From assembly GCA_910592205.1 (NCBI GenBank), contig CAJVPJ010000248.1, positions 1 to 32,145 on the forward strand: a stretch of 32,145 bases of DNA. Direction: 5' to 3'. The notes beneath the pieces were generated by a model. It saw nothing but the letters and a program-made list of their open reading frames with translations, ran no database searches and had not been told where the DNA came from. Below, piece after piece: positions 10,918 through 21,038 of the stretch. Each line of letters starts with the position of its first letter. The stretch's first letter is position 1. This stretch comes from Paraglomus occultum (lineage: Eukaryota; Glomeromycota; Glomeromycetes; Paraglomerales; Paraglomeraceae). Both the position numbers and the translations under genes were made by a program.

Positions 10918-12333
10918 ATGAAGTTTTATAGAACTAGTACGTATGCCCGCAGAATTTTCAACACAACACTGAACAGATATACAACAATGTCTCGCGCCGC
11001 AAAGTATGATTTATGGAGCAGGGAAGAATTGATACTAAAGTTACTCGAGTATGAAGACAGTCAATTACCAAATGCGACAAAAAAACACGAGTCGAATGAT
11101 AGTGCAAGTGTTTGCTCTTCCATATCAACAACCGATTCCAAAAAGACAAAACGTAACAGACAATTCGACATGTCTAAATATTCACAGAAATATATTGCAC
11201 TCAAGGTAGCTTATCTCGGATGGAATTATCACGGTTTCGCAGTTCAGGCAGACGAGGAAACATGTCCGACGGTAGAAGGACAGATATTCAAAGCGCTCCT
11301 GACAGCCAAACTCATTACTGATCCGTCGTCCTGCAAATTCTCTCGTTGTGGCAGGACGGATAAAGGAGTGAGCGGGTTGGGACAGGTTATCGCATTGAAA
11401 GTACGATCTAATATGCCTGCTGATAAAATCGAGGATAAAGACATTGTAGAAGAGAACGTTGAAAGTGATGGAAATGATTATAAAAACGAGTATGTCAAGA
11501 TTAAAGATAAAAATCAGCCCAAAGAAGAAATACCGTACGTCGATATTCTAAACAGATTGCTACCAGCGGATATCAGAATACTCGCATGGACATCCGTCCC
11601 CGAATCGTTTTCGGCGAGATTCTCTTGTCGCGGACGACGGTACAGATACTTTTTTCTGAAATCGGCCTTGAACATTGAACTGATGCAGTCGGCCTGCAAA
11701 CAGTTCATAGGCACGCATGATTTCAGAAATTTTTGCAAGATAAACTCTAGCCAGGATGTCACCAATTATGAACGGACAATTCTCGATGCAAAGATATCAA
11801 AGGCTAGCGAGTGTGATTCGGATGCCGGTTGTGGTGGTGACCGTGTGTCGCCGCCGTATAGTGACGTCGACGAGTTTTACGTCTTTGAAGTCAGAGGTAC
11901 TGCCTTTTTGTGGCATCAAGTGAGGTGCATGATGGGCATTCTGTTTCTCATAGGGCAGGAATTGGAGTCGCCCTCGATTATACAATCTCTTTTCGATATT
12001 TCCACTATTCCTTCACGTCCTGCATACGAGATGGCAAGCGAGCTTCCTCTTATTCTTTACGGTTGCGAATTCAATGGACTTGATTGGAAATATTCTCCAA
12101 ATACAATAGACAGACTTTATCATCACATGTATCAACAATTTTATGGATATTTTACCAAGTCAATGATTGCTTCCACGATCTTGAAATCACTTGGTGTTGG
12201 TACAATACAGCATGGCATAATAAATGGAGGAGGACAAGAATTGAGAAAGAGAAAATATGTGACTCTTTTAAATAAGGACAGGTGCAGCAGTGTTGATGAA
12301 AAGAGAAAGAAACGCAAGGAAAGGAAAGAGTAA
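10918..12333 (+). CDS. DEG1: tRNA pseudouridine(38/39) synthase (PUS3/DEG1)
   Basis: A TruA-family enzyme that converts U38/U39 in the tRNA anticodon stem to pseudouridine. The intronless frame gives 471 residues. CGRTDKGVSGLGQVIALK carries the catalytic Asp (D148). FSARFSCRGRRYRYFFLK, the PUS3-typical GTHDFRNFCKI, and FEVRGTAFLWHQVRCMMG follow in family order. Two in-frame ATGs have purine at -3. The first (10918) adds a basic, hydroxylated, acid-free 23-residue leader that resembles a mitochondrial presequence; the second (10987) begins MSRAAKYDLWSREELI, where the conserved part starts. I chose the first, but both may be used. A lineage-specific acidic/Lys insert occupies about residues 170-200. 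The C-terminus ends in a Lys/Arg-rich tail (KRKKRKERKE) that could be a nuclear signal. Confidence 0.95.
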   Translation: MKFYRTSTYARRIFNTTLNRYTTMSRAAKYDLWSREELILKLLEYEDSQLPNATKKHESNDSASVCSSISTTDSKKTKRNRQFDMSKYSQKYIALKVAYLGWNYHGFAVQADEETCPTVEGQIFKALLTAKLITDPSSCKFSRCGRTDKGVSGLGQVIALKVRSNMPADKIEDKDIVEENVESDGNDYKNEYVKIKDKNQPKEEIPYVDILNRLLPADIRILAWTSVPESFSARFSCRGRRYRYFFLKSALNIELMQSACKQFIGTHDFRNFCKINSSQDVTNYERTILDAKISKASECDSDAGCGGDRVSPPYSDVDEFYVFEVRGTAFLWHQVRCMMGILFLIGQELESPSIIQSLFDISTIPSRPAYEMASELPLILYGCEFNGLDWKYSPNTIDRLYHHMYQQFYGYFTKSMIASTILKSLGVGTIQHGIINGGGQELRKRKYVTLLNKDRCSSVDEKRKKRKERKE

Positions 12334-12509
12334 AAGGGCAATACTAGATAAAGCTAGGGATCGCTAAAACCCACACGTTAATACGCGCACACGAACAAAA
12401 CACTTGTTGCATACCAGTCGAATGAACGACACGCGCAATCATGTACGTTTAAAATTCGAATGGTCTTGTATTTTTGTTCTTTTACAATGTATAATATATA
12501 ATACAGGAG

Positions 12510-12515
12510 AATAAA
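12510..12515 (+). terminator. polyadenylation signal AATAAA
   Basis: AATAAA about 180 bases downstream of the PUS3 stop codon. It is the nearest canonical signal on this strand. Confidence 0.45.
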
Positions 12516-12999
12516 TAACTTTCATTCTCAATCAACAGCGAGAGATAATCTCAAACTGTAAGCATTTCTGTACAAAAGCCACGACAAACGCGGCAGAATC
12601 AACAAACAGTAATTGAAGAAATACTAATCAATTGCCAAGAAGCACAAGATAATCTCACCAAGAATCTTACCGACTATTCGAACAATCAATCAAATAAACA
12701 TTCATCTCTACTCAAAAAAGGTGGAAAGAAAAAAAGGAAGAAAACAAGACTAGCGTAAATGGTTTGAACACCGTTAATCGTTTTGGTAAATACAAATAAT
12801 CATCTGACCTAAAAATTACTTTCCATCGACATGACGAATCCACTCAGACAAAAATTTTCTTTCTTTTTTCAGCAAAAATGTAAAAAAACTCGCTCAAAAC
12901 CCATTCTATAATTTCAAACTACCAACCCTACAAGTTCTACATACATTAATAGCCATGTCTCTCATAATCCATATTAATTATTATGCCAACAATCGCTTA
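12516..12999. other. spacer between convergent PUS3 and Sds3-like genes
   Basis: AT-rich, with a purine-rich patch at about 12720-12750. No coding frame or RNA gene is recognised. It presumably contains the 3' UTR of the Sds3-like gene, but I do not see a clear AATAAA on the minus strand. Confidence 0.5.
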
Positions 13000-14556
13000 T
13001 TAATCCGAACACCTTCTCCGAAGGTATTCATCCATGGTAAACGATCTCGGACAATGGTTGACTACCGGACGCTCAACGGGCATTCTACCAGACATTATAG
13101 GACCTCTTGCATTATTCTCTCCATCCATTGCTTCTCCCGAGTCCGAATCTGATCCAAGCCAGGCATTTATTATCCAGCTCTTGTTAACCGGTCTCCTAAC
13201 ATGCGCGGCCAGGCGATTAGTCTTTGAGCGTGATTCTATTACTCGTGAATTATCATTAAATACGCCCATTCGCGGGAACGTTCCCATCTTGGGATATTTG
13301 AGGTTTTTCGGTGCGTATTTCGTAGGATTTTTCAACACTAAATGGTGAAAGAACATGGAATGGGTTCCCAAGTTAGTCACTGTAAGTAGATGCAAATGTG
13401 CAATGCTTGATCAAACGATAGCGATATAGAACGTATACTAAGCAACATGGATTCAAATCCAACAATAAAACATATCGTTTGTTTCTACTCTCGATCCATA
13501 TTGTACAACCAACGAATTGAGAGACTTACAAGCACTGTACTCTGCTTTGAGCTTCTGTATCTTGTCTTTCCTATCTTGAATCATACTCAGTTTCAAATGT
13601 TTCAGTTGCCACTAAGTGAAAAACGGGTTATGATATTCGTTAGCTAAACGTAAATTTTCATTCGCGTGTAAAATATGCCAACTTTTTAGCCCCAAGACCC
13701 AAAGATACACCATTCAATCGCAAATCGCGCAAAATTCCATGATCGTGTTTTAATTTTTTCGGTTTTCCCTTCAATGGTTTTCTTCTCCCCTCACCTTGAA
13801 GTCATCAGACGCTTGCTTAACCATCCCCTCCTGTACATTCTTTGCTCGCTCCTTGCCATACCTGAGCCAGGCGTTGGCCAAATGTAATCGCTTGTCTCTT
13901 TGAGCAAGCAGAGCCGTATGAATAGCTTCAAATTTAGGATGATGGCCTGCTTCTATGGCTTCATATTCTTTATTTATCTCTCTCTCTCGTACCGCAAACA
14001 TACTATATCACAGATCGAATAGGTGGAGGGAGGTACCAAAACCGTGGAAAACAAGAGCACAAAAATGGGTTAAAATTACGAGATACACTTTCAAGAGTTT
14101 CTACTGCTCGTCATAATTGACATAGTTTGACGGCAATTACGAATTTCATCACAACGTATTTCTCTCATGCGTTATTGCCCGACTCACTCACCAGTGTTCT
14201 AACGTAGCAATTCTTGTCTCAATTTGGGTTATTTTGCTTCTGACACCATTTAATTCGTTCTTTAATGCTTTTGTCGTAGGATCTGTCTCGGCAAGGCTCG
14301 AATCTATCATATCAACGTCCTCGTCATCGTCTGATTGACTGGTTTCGGTTTGAGTTGCGTTGTAATAACCTTCGTCTGATTCGTAAGAGCTGGCATCGTA
14401 AGTTTCAGTCGTCTCTACGACGGTGTCTGGGGAAGTCGAATGTGTTAGATGTAAGAGGAGATCTTCGGGAGAGTATGGGTGAGGCGAGGGTTCGGTCGGA
14501 GAGAGATAAGGTGCATGGTTACTGCGGTTGCGCTTTTGGTTTTGGGACGGAGACAT
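13000..14556 (-). CDS. SDS3: Sds3-like Sin3/HDAC corepressor subunit
   Basis: Sds3/BRMS1-family proteins are structural subunits of the Sin3 histone deacetylase complex in the nucleus. Four exons (14556-14192, 14002-13795, 13611-13530, 13379-13000) join in phase to 344 residues. Residues 1-95 are disordered and Ser/Pro-, then Glu/Asp-rich (SDDDEDVDMIDSS). About 95-218 form a long coiled coil with the family signature INKEYEAIEAGHHPKFEAI, RDKRLHLANAWLRYGKE and LKHLKLSMIQDRKDKIQKL, comparable to the YQ...GTHPEF...RL..A core of Sds3. The remaining 125 residues are basic with an acidic patch (GSDSDSGEAMDG) and are not recognisable. The gene is convergent with PUS3. The call rests on the coiled-coil pattern; a Dep1- or BRMS1-like member is possible. 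Confidence 0.75.
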
Positions 14557-15519
14557 TATAGGGCGTAATATACAAGGAAAGGGAGTGGAGGGAGAAGATA
14601 GAGGAGGAGAGAAAGTGAAGGAGCGGATATCAAATGGCTAATGTGCAGTGTTCGGTATACTTAGAAATGGCGGCAACCTAGTGCTCGTAATTATTCTATA
14701 GATGTTAATATCCTTAATATTACTCGAAGTGTGTGTGTGTGAGGGATACGAAATGGGGCGGGGTTGATGGATAAATCGATAAACAGATTGGATATATTAA
14801 TATTATTCCTTATTGTTGATGTCGCGTTACACAAACGCGCAGTTTACGCCAAATGTAATACACACATCGGAGTTTGCGAGCATAAACGTATCAAACAATG
14901 GGACGTGTCTTTTCAACAGTGGAAACAGACAATCGAGTTGTATGGATCCAGATGACGACAATCGAATACGTATATCGGTTAATACGAGAGTGAATTGTAT
15001 TTCTGATGATTTTATTGGATTAGTCAACAAGTAAACGGTAGCGGTAAACAAACAATTGCAAGTCCGCTGCTTTTATGACGTTTATACTATTAATTACGCG
15101 CAGCATGTTATTACAATAACCATCCACGTATTCATCAATAGCAGATAGTGCTGGTTTGTGACTGGTTATAAGAATAGCGTATATTTATTTCTACAGGTTT
15201 TAAAGCGTGATTAATAAACATTGATTGGTCTGTTTTTGTTTCAGAAAAAGTTTCACGTTGTCATACACGCACAGAATCGATAATCCTATCAGCGTATAGA
15301 ACCTTGTGAATAATGAAGGCAATTTGCATACACTTTTTTGAGAACATAAGCAAAAGCAAACAAACGCCAAAATTTACACTAACCATTTTTGCTATAATCC
15401 ATTAAATTTTGATAATTCCGCAACAAGTGTTCGTATTATAATGCCAGTAATATTATAATGCCCAGATGCGTCATTCGCCTGAGACTAAAAAGCCAATTGA
15501 CCAACACGCGCACGCACAC

Positions 15520-15521
15520 AT

Positions 15522-15552
<31 letters not shown>
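15520..15552. repeat. (ATTT)8 microsatellite
   Basis: Eight perfect ATTT units plus one A. It is a simple tetranucleotide repeat in spacer, with no associated gene. Confidence 0.95.
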
Positions 15553-15987
15553 CGCAAGAGTAGTCCGCTCTTTCTCAAAAAGCTTTTCTTTTGGTAATTG
15601 GAGTAACGATGAAAAGTAAACACACGTGACACTAGATGCAAATCTTAAACCATATTGTTGTTATGTCGCATAATACGTTTATCCATTGAAACAATCGAAT
15701 GCCAGTGATTTTGAATCTTTTCTCCCCCTCAAAATTACAATTACGCTAGAGATCAGCAGATCCCTTGCATACAGCCTTGACGATCACACCTTAATTATTA
15801 CGCCGATATTAATACTAATATTAATGTGTTTTAATACGAGACTTGAGCCGCTCTAAATATAACAATAATACCGATTGACGAAATCTGACTTGTGATAAGT
15901 CTAATGACATACATTTATTGACAGTATTAAGTGTTATGCATGCTGACAAGTCAAATTCTACGTCTAGAGTCAATATCGATTACCAGT

Positions 15988-16239
15988 TTAGAACTTGGTA
16001 TTGTAAATCAGACAGAGCCTTTCCGATTTTGTTTCGGCTGCGGCATAATCTCTAAACGTTAGAAAAGCCTTTTGTTCTACAAAGAGACACATGTCTTTGA
16101 AATGTATGGTATCATTAGTTCTTACGATCATGAAATGTGGAACAACATAATTTGTCATCGTTCCGATGTGCCAGTAAAGTTTATCCGAAAAAATTGTTGC
16201 AAGATGAGTTGATGCCAAGAGGAAATCGTAGATTCTCAT
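15988..16239 (-). other. possible coding relic, 83 codons, unrecognised
   Basis: An ATG frame that reads like real protein (STHLATIFSDKLYWHIGTM, then VVPHFMIVRTNDTIHF and CLFVEQKAFLTFRDYAAAE) ends at a stop at 15988. Just upstream on the same strand other frames also read plausibly (EFPLIYGNWKW; VIDVCLTRLGN) but are split by stops. This suggests a decayed gene, or a single exon of one, but I recognise no family and the case rests on composition alone. Confidence 0.25.
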
Positions 16240-17061
16240 ACCAACTAATTGCCAAGTCTAGTGAGGCATACATCAATTACTTTTGTTCACCATTTCCAGT
16301 TTCCATATATCAATGGAAATTCTTTGCGTGAATGTATTAGTGACATTGTAGTACGAATACAGTAGTGTACTGGGAAAGTCAATGGGATAAATGTATTTCA
16401 GGAGACAATTGTATTCACAGACTTTAGGCCTAGAAACTGACATAGTTTCTCGACCAAGAAGATTAGAAAAAACGCGATTGTTTTGACAACCATGATGGCC
16501 TACTCTTAATAATACCTGTTGGTCGCTTGTCTTGCAAGGCTGTCACGCGCGCAAACAGTCAGTAAGACGACTACTCTCATACATGCAATTGCATTATGTT
16601 CGAATAATAAATTACTAGTATCGTGTAAGAGTTAATAAACGAAGCACGCGGTACTATCAAGTCTATTGCGTAGAGGGAGAAGGGCACAAATATAAACTCC
16701 ATTTGATTTATTAGTCGTTTAGCATTAGAATACTTGAATACGGGGCAAGGCTGACCATGTCTTTACTTTATATTTTACTCATTTAACGTCAGTAATATTT
16801 CCTACCAACGCTGATATCGTATTGCAGAGCGGGGTGCTCTAATAGTCTCATGTCCCGTGAATTTTCTTAAAATAGCACACATTAACACCGCTCGAACGTA
16901 ATTAATTTGTAGGAACTATTCCAAAACTTTTAATCCAATACTGATACAATTTAATTTATGAACGCCAAAACTGTATATGTTAATGTAGTACTTGTTCCCA
17001 ACTATAAATAAGTATATAATCAGCTTACATTCAACAGTTTGGATAGTATTTACAGATTGAC

Positions 17062-19540
17062 TTAATATCGTCGTCGCGGTTCAGGCAAATTTTCTGTTGG
17101 CAGAATTTTGCTAGAATATTTGTTTTCCTTCTCGAGACGTGACAAGGGCTTTACATCTTTATGGTAAATTGCCTTCCATACGTCAGACTTGTCATCTAAT
17201 GCTTCGACCGCGAGCTCGTTTATCATCCATAAATGTGGACGCTTGTCAGGATCAGCATCACAGTACATCTCGGCAAGCTTCTTGTATTTCTCTGGTGCTG
17301 AATCAGGCATTGTCGGCCGCAGTCCATTCATAATGTCGCGTACTAAATCTTCGTCAAACTCTCTGTCTCGGAAAGGTGGTTCACCATTGGCCATCAAATA
17401 CATAATCATACCAAAAGAATATATATCCGATTTCTTTGTAAACTTGCGGGTATGAAAGACTTCCGGCGCGATAAAGGGTAAAACGCCTTGAATGGCTGAA
17501 CTAGACCTACAGGACTTTACCGATCGCGAAAGGCCAAGATCGCATATAAGTGGATGGCTCGTATGAGAATTTCCTTCTATATCCTGCAAGACTATATTCC
17601 CCCCATGAAGATCGCAGTGCACCAATTCTGTGAGATGAATTTTACTCAGATGAAATGCTATATCAAGCAAACACTCATACTTCATCCTCCACGTCATGTT
17701 GTTAATATTTCGATCCAAAAAAGACAAAAGACTACCATCATTAGCATACTGCATAACAACAATATATTCTTCCGTTGCTGGGTTTTGTGTGAATCCATAA
17801 ATTTCAAGGAATCCTTGATCTGAGCATTTCGCATGATTTCTAAACTGTTAAATAAAAAGTAGATAGAATTCATATTAAACGTCACTTTGATTAATAATAT
17901 CCAAGATGTCTTACCTCGGAAATAAATAATTCCGATGCCTCATCAAAGTTCTTAAAGCATTTAAGAACGACAAGTTCCGGGATATCTCTTACTGGATTGT
18001 TTCTATACTTGGCAGTATAGACTGTTCCATAACCGCCAGATCCAATTTCCTTAATTTCATCAAAGTCAGTATACGGCATACACACAACAGCGCCTCCAAT
18101 ATGTATAAGCCTGTTCAATATTGCACGCATTTCGTAATAAAACACTAAATAATACTCATTAGTGGATGGCTTTTGGGTAATGCCAGTAACCCAAATATTA
18201 TCTGGAATCAATATTTGGGGATAACCTGTAATTAACTATTTGCGAACAAAACAATATAATCGTTACAACAATCATCGATTTTTTAGATGCATGAAAACGC
18301 AATTTGGACGCGAAATTACCTGGTAAAAGTCAAATGACTGCGCATCTTGTCCATCAACGATCTTTTTAAGTGTCACTCGCACCGGTTGATTTGTCACCGG
18401 TTCTAACCAATCTGCGATATGTGTGCATCTATGGCGTAATGATGTCATCTCTTGTACATTTTTCAATAGAGAGTATTCAATCCATCGTAGATAGGCGTCG
18501 TATTTTGCCGTTGTATTCCGCCACGATTCCATAATGAACGAATCCAAAGACTTGTTGCCAGTCGTCCAATCAGGCGGTGATGGTGCTTTACAACGATAAC
18601 AGAATGCCGTTATCTTAGGCTCTAGTCGATACGTACACGCCATACAAATTCCAATATCGCCTCGGTCTTTTATTAGGTAATATTTTTGCTGGCTTGCATC
18701 GCATGTAAATCCGATAGTAATCCAAACATCTTTGTCGAGAATATCTGGATGCTCATCACATAGCTAGCGGGAAATAAAATGTCATGTCAAATGTTGTAAG
18801 TCCAAAACACGATGCGTGATTGAATAGTTCACCTTGTCATAGTATGAATCGTCCGTCTTGTCGTTTATCTCAAGCGGAATCAATTGGATTCTACGATAAG
18901 CAGTAACGGGTATACTAGTCAAGTATACAGAAAATCCTCTATCGGCAATGCTATCAAACGGAATCCATTCCAGGTAAGCTTCATTTGCTGAGTTTGTCTG
19001 TAGTTGAGATTTCTTAATAAAGTCGTCGAGTTGGTGGTTGTTGCTAGTCCAACCATCGGATAATTGTTTATAACCACAAATGCACCACACAGGGCTACAT
19101 CGGAGCAATCCGCATTCAGAACAGAACCCGTAGCAAGAATAATAATGATAAAAGCTTCTTTTAGCAATCATGTAATAATGATTTTTTTCATCTTTGGTAA
19201 ACCCAAGTATGAGTTTATTGCGGTAACTAAGCCATGCGGAATAGCGTCTAAATTGACTGGCATCATTATTATCGCTGCTTGTTCCGAGTGAGTATGTTCT
19301 GGCAAAATCGCTCACAGATGTTGGTGCATAAGGTCCACCGCTTCCAAGGGATAGCAACATTATCATCTTTTCATCAACGTTACCATCACTATGGGCCTGT
19401 CTGTAAATAGCAAAATGGATAGTGTCAACTTCACTTGACTCGACGTTGATTATATTTGAATAAGAAACCCATTTAATGTAATCCGTATTGTTTGTTATCA
19501 AGCCGTCGATTGCTATATGAGCCTCTAAAACTGACGACAT
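17062..19540 (-). CDS. TKL-type protein kinase with three extra degenerate N-lobes, 751 aa
   Basis: Four exons (19540-18833, 18763-18320, 18235-17915, 17844-17062) join at phase 0. The complete kinase covers about 440-715: GSGGYGTVY (449-457), VVLK (K476), FISE (E491), HCDLHGGN (D569, N574), DLG (D593), FIAPEV and YSFGMIMYLMANGEPPF. HCD instead of HRD is a pattern I recall in Rhizophagus kinases; with Lys, Glu and both Asps present it should be active. Before it lie three partial N-lobes. Each has a leader (WTSNNHQLDDFI..AYLEWIPF; WTTGNKSLDSFI..AYLRWIEY; a weak first copy), a beta-rich block, and a beta4-beta5-like end (LILGFTKDEKNHYYMI, WITIGFTCDASQQKYYLI, WVTGITQKPSTNEYYLV) matching YGFTQNPATEEYIVV of the true kinase. 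Cys pairs (C136-C155; C276, C279, C291, C294) may form zinc ribbons. There is no signal peptide or membrane segment, so it is probably cytosolic. Confidence 0.85.
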
Positions 19541-21038
19541 CGTTCAGAAGTAAAAAAAAAAGACGGTATGTTCCGGAGAACCATTCCGATGGTTTTGTAT
19601 TACATATTGGGTGTTCATGTGACTATTTACTACCCAGCCCATCAAAAATTTACGGACACGTGATTATTTCTATATGTGTAAAATTAAAAAAGTTGAAAAA
19701 GTTACAAATCAATATATCGCAGGGTCAAAAAATTAGCATATTGAAATTGTTAAAATATAATGTATTATGCAATTTATGGCACCCGACTAAGGTTTATATT
19801 ATGAGCCTCTTTCACATACATACCCCACCCAAACCATCATTAAGTGCGTCTCGCGGGTGCTGGGTGCGTCCCGCATTTAGGTAGCATGGGTGAACGTTAA
19901 TGCTGAATTCCAGCATTACCAAATTCCAAGTTATTGGCACGCGTAATCGGTTTAAATTCCTTGACACATTAATCTCTTTTATTAATTCTTGTAAAGTTTG
20001 TATTTCTATTTCTCGACTTCTTAGTTCATCATAATAATAATCCAATTACAGTTGAGTCTCCCTTATTTAATAATTTTAAACTAGCCGAATTTTATTAGTT
20101 TGTCAACCATCATTAAAGCGAATTATTATTATATGAACTTTAAAGTGTTCTTTAGTACTCCTGTTCATACGTTGTGTTTATAACAAAGAATCCAGAGCCT
20201 TTGAGTTCGACATGTCGTAGACTAGAGTTGATAAATCCATGTGAAAATAAACAATTTGCTATTTAATTCATTCCCATACCGATACCGTTTTATTATTATG
20301 GCATTAATTTCAAATTTTGATCGGAGCATCGAGAACCATTTCACGTTCAGCTCCCTGCTCCGATTGAAGTTATTACGCGCTATTACGCGAGTGATGAATC
20401 ATGTCCCTCGAACTGCCCTCATTCCTAACCTCTGGTCGAGAGTCTGAGCAAGTACTAGTCATTTGTAACGATAACAACATCCATAAAGAAATTAAGTATA
20501 TTTTACTTTCTTTTCAAAGCTTGTTTTTTAGGTACATTAATAAACAAACCACCATCAAATTCTGGTTGCACCAGCTCAACGCGATCAGAAGTTATTATGT
20601 ATGGTTTGTATAGCATTCAATCTCATTAGCACTGTGTTATTCTTGGGCAGATCGAAAATTATTCTTTGGTTAATGCATCGTTACAGGCCAGTAGAATCGT
20701 TAAATTCCGGCAGAAGTTTTTGTGTAAGAGCACCCAGGGGTCATATGAGGCACACACATAAACAGAGCGCTTTTACTACTAGTGTCAAGCGCTTGATATT
20801 CGCCAGAAATAATTACTAGTTTCATTTATATTTTAATATTGTTTGGGTTGTTTTTAACAATTAGAAAATATGATCGTCTGTACAAACAAATGCGATATTT
20901 ATGCTCACTATATAATGTACAATTATATCAGAAAACATCAACTTTGCTAACAAACCGCAGAAAGAACGGGTCAAGTTAGCATCTCTACTTATCAAATATA
21001 TATATTACAAAAAACTCTCGACACTCATCGTTCAAATG
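19541..21038. other. 1.5-kb spacer between kinase and ZNFX1-like genes
   Basis: It contains the kinase promoter and the 3' flank of the next gene. At 19844-19874 an 11-base word recurs as GTGCGTCTCGC and GTGCGTCCCGC, 20 bp apart, in a GC-rich island unlike its surroundings; I suspect a dispersed repeat. A minus-strand frame at 19812-20045 begins like a coiled coil (DELRSREIEIQTLQELIKE) and then runs into this repeat; it may be a gene relic. Short plus-strand frames around 20241-20819 show no motif. Confidence 0.4.

Larger units (their letters stand above)
14557..17061. other. 2.5-kb spacer upstream of the Sds3-like gene and past the kinase 3' end
   Basis: Only short frames without motifs are seen, apart from the possible relic at 15988-16239. 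A short GT run lies near 14729-14742 and an ATTT microsatellite at 15520. The first few hundred bases upstream of 14556 are G/A-rich on the plus strand and probably include the Sds3-like promoter and 5' UTR. I see no RNA gene. Confidence 0.5.

Noticed and set aside
13034-13348. 104-codon plus-strand frame
   Set aside because: Shadow of the last exon of the Sds3-like gene on the opposite strand.
18782-18832. Continuation of the first kinase exon to a stop at 18782
   Set aside because: A donor at 18831 (AAG then gtgaac) and an acceptor at 18764 join to LCDEHPDILDKDVWI in phase, matching the equivalent junction of the next repeat, so the extension is intron.
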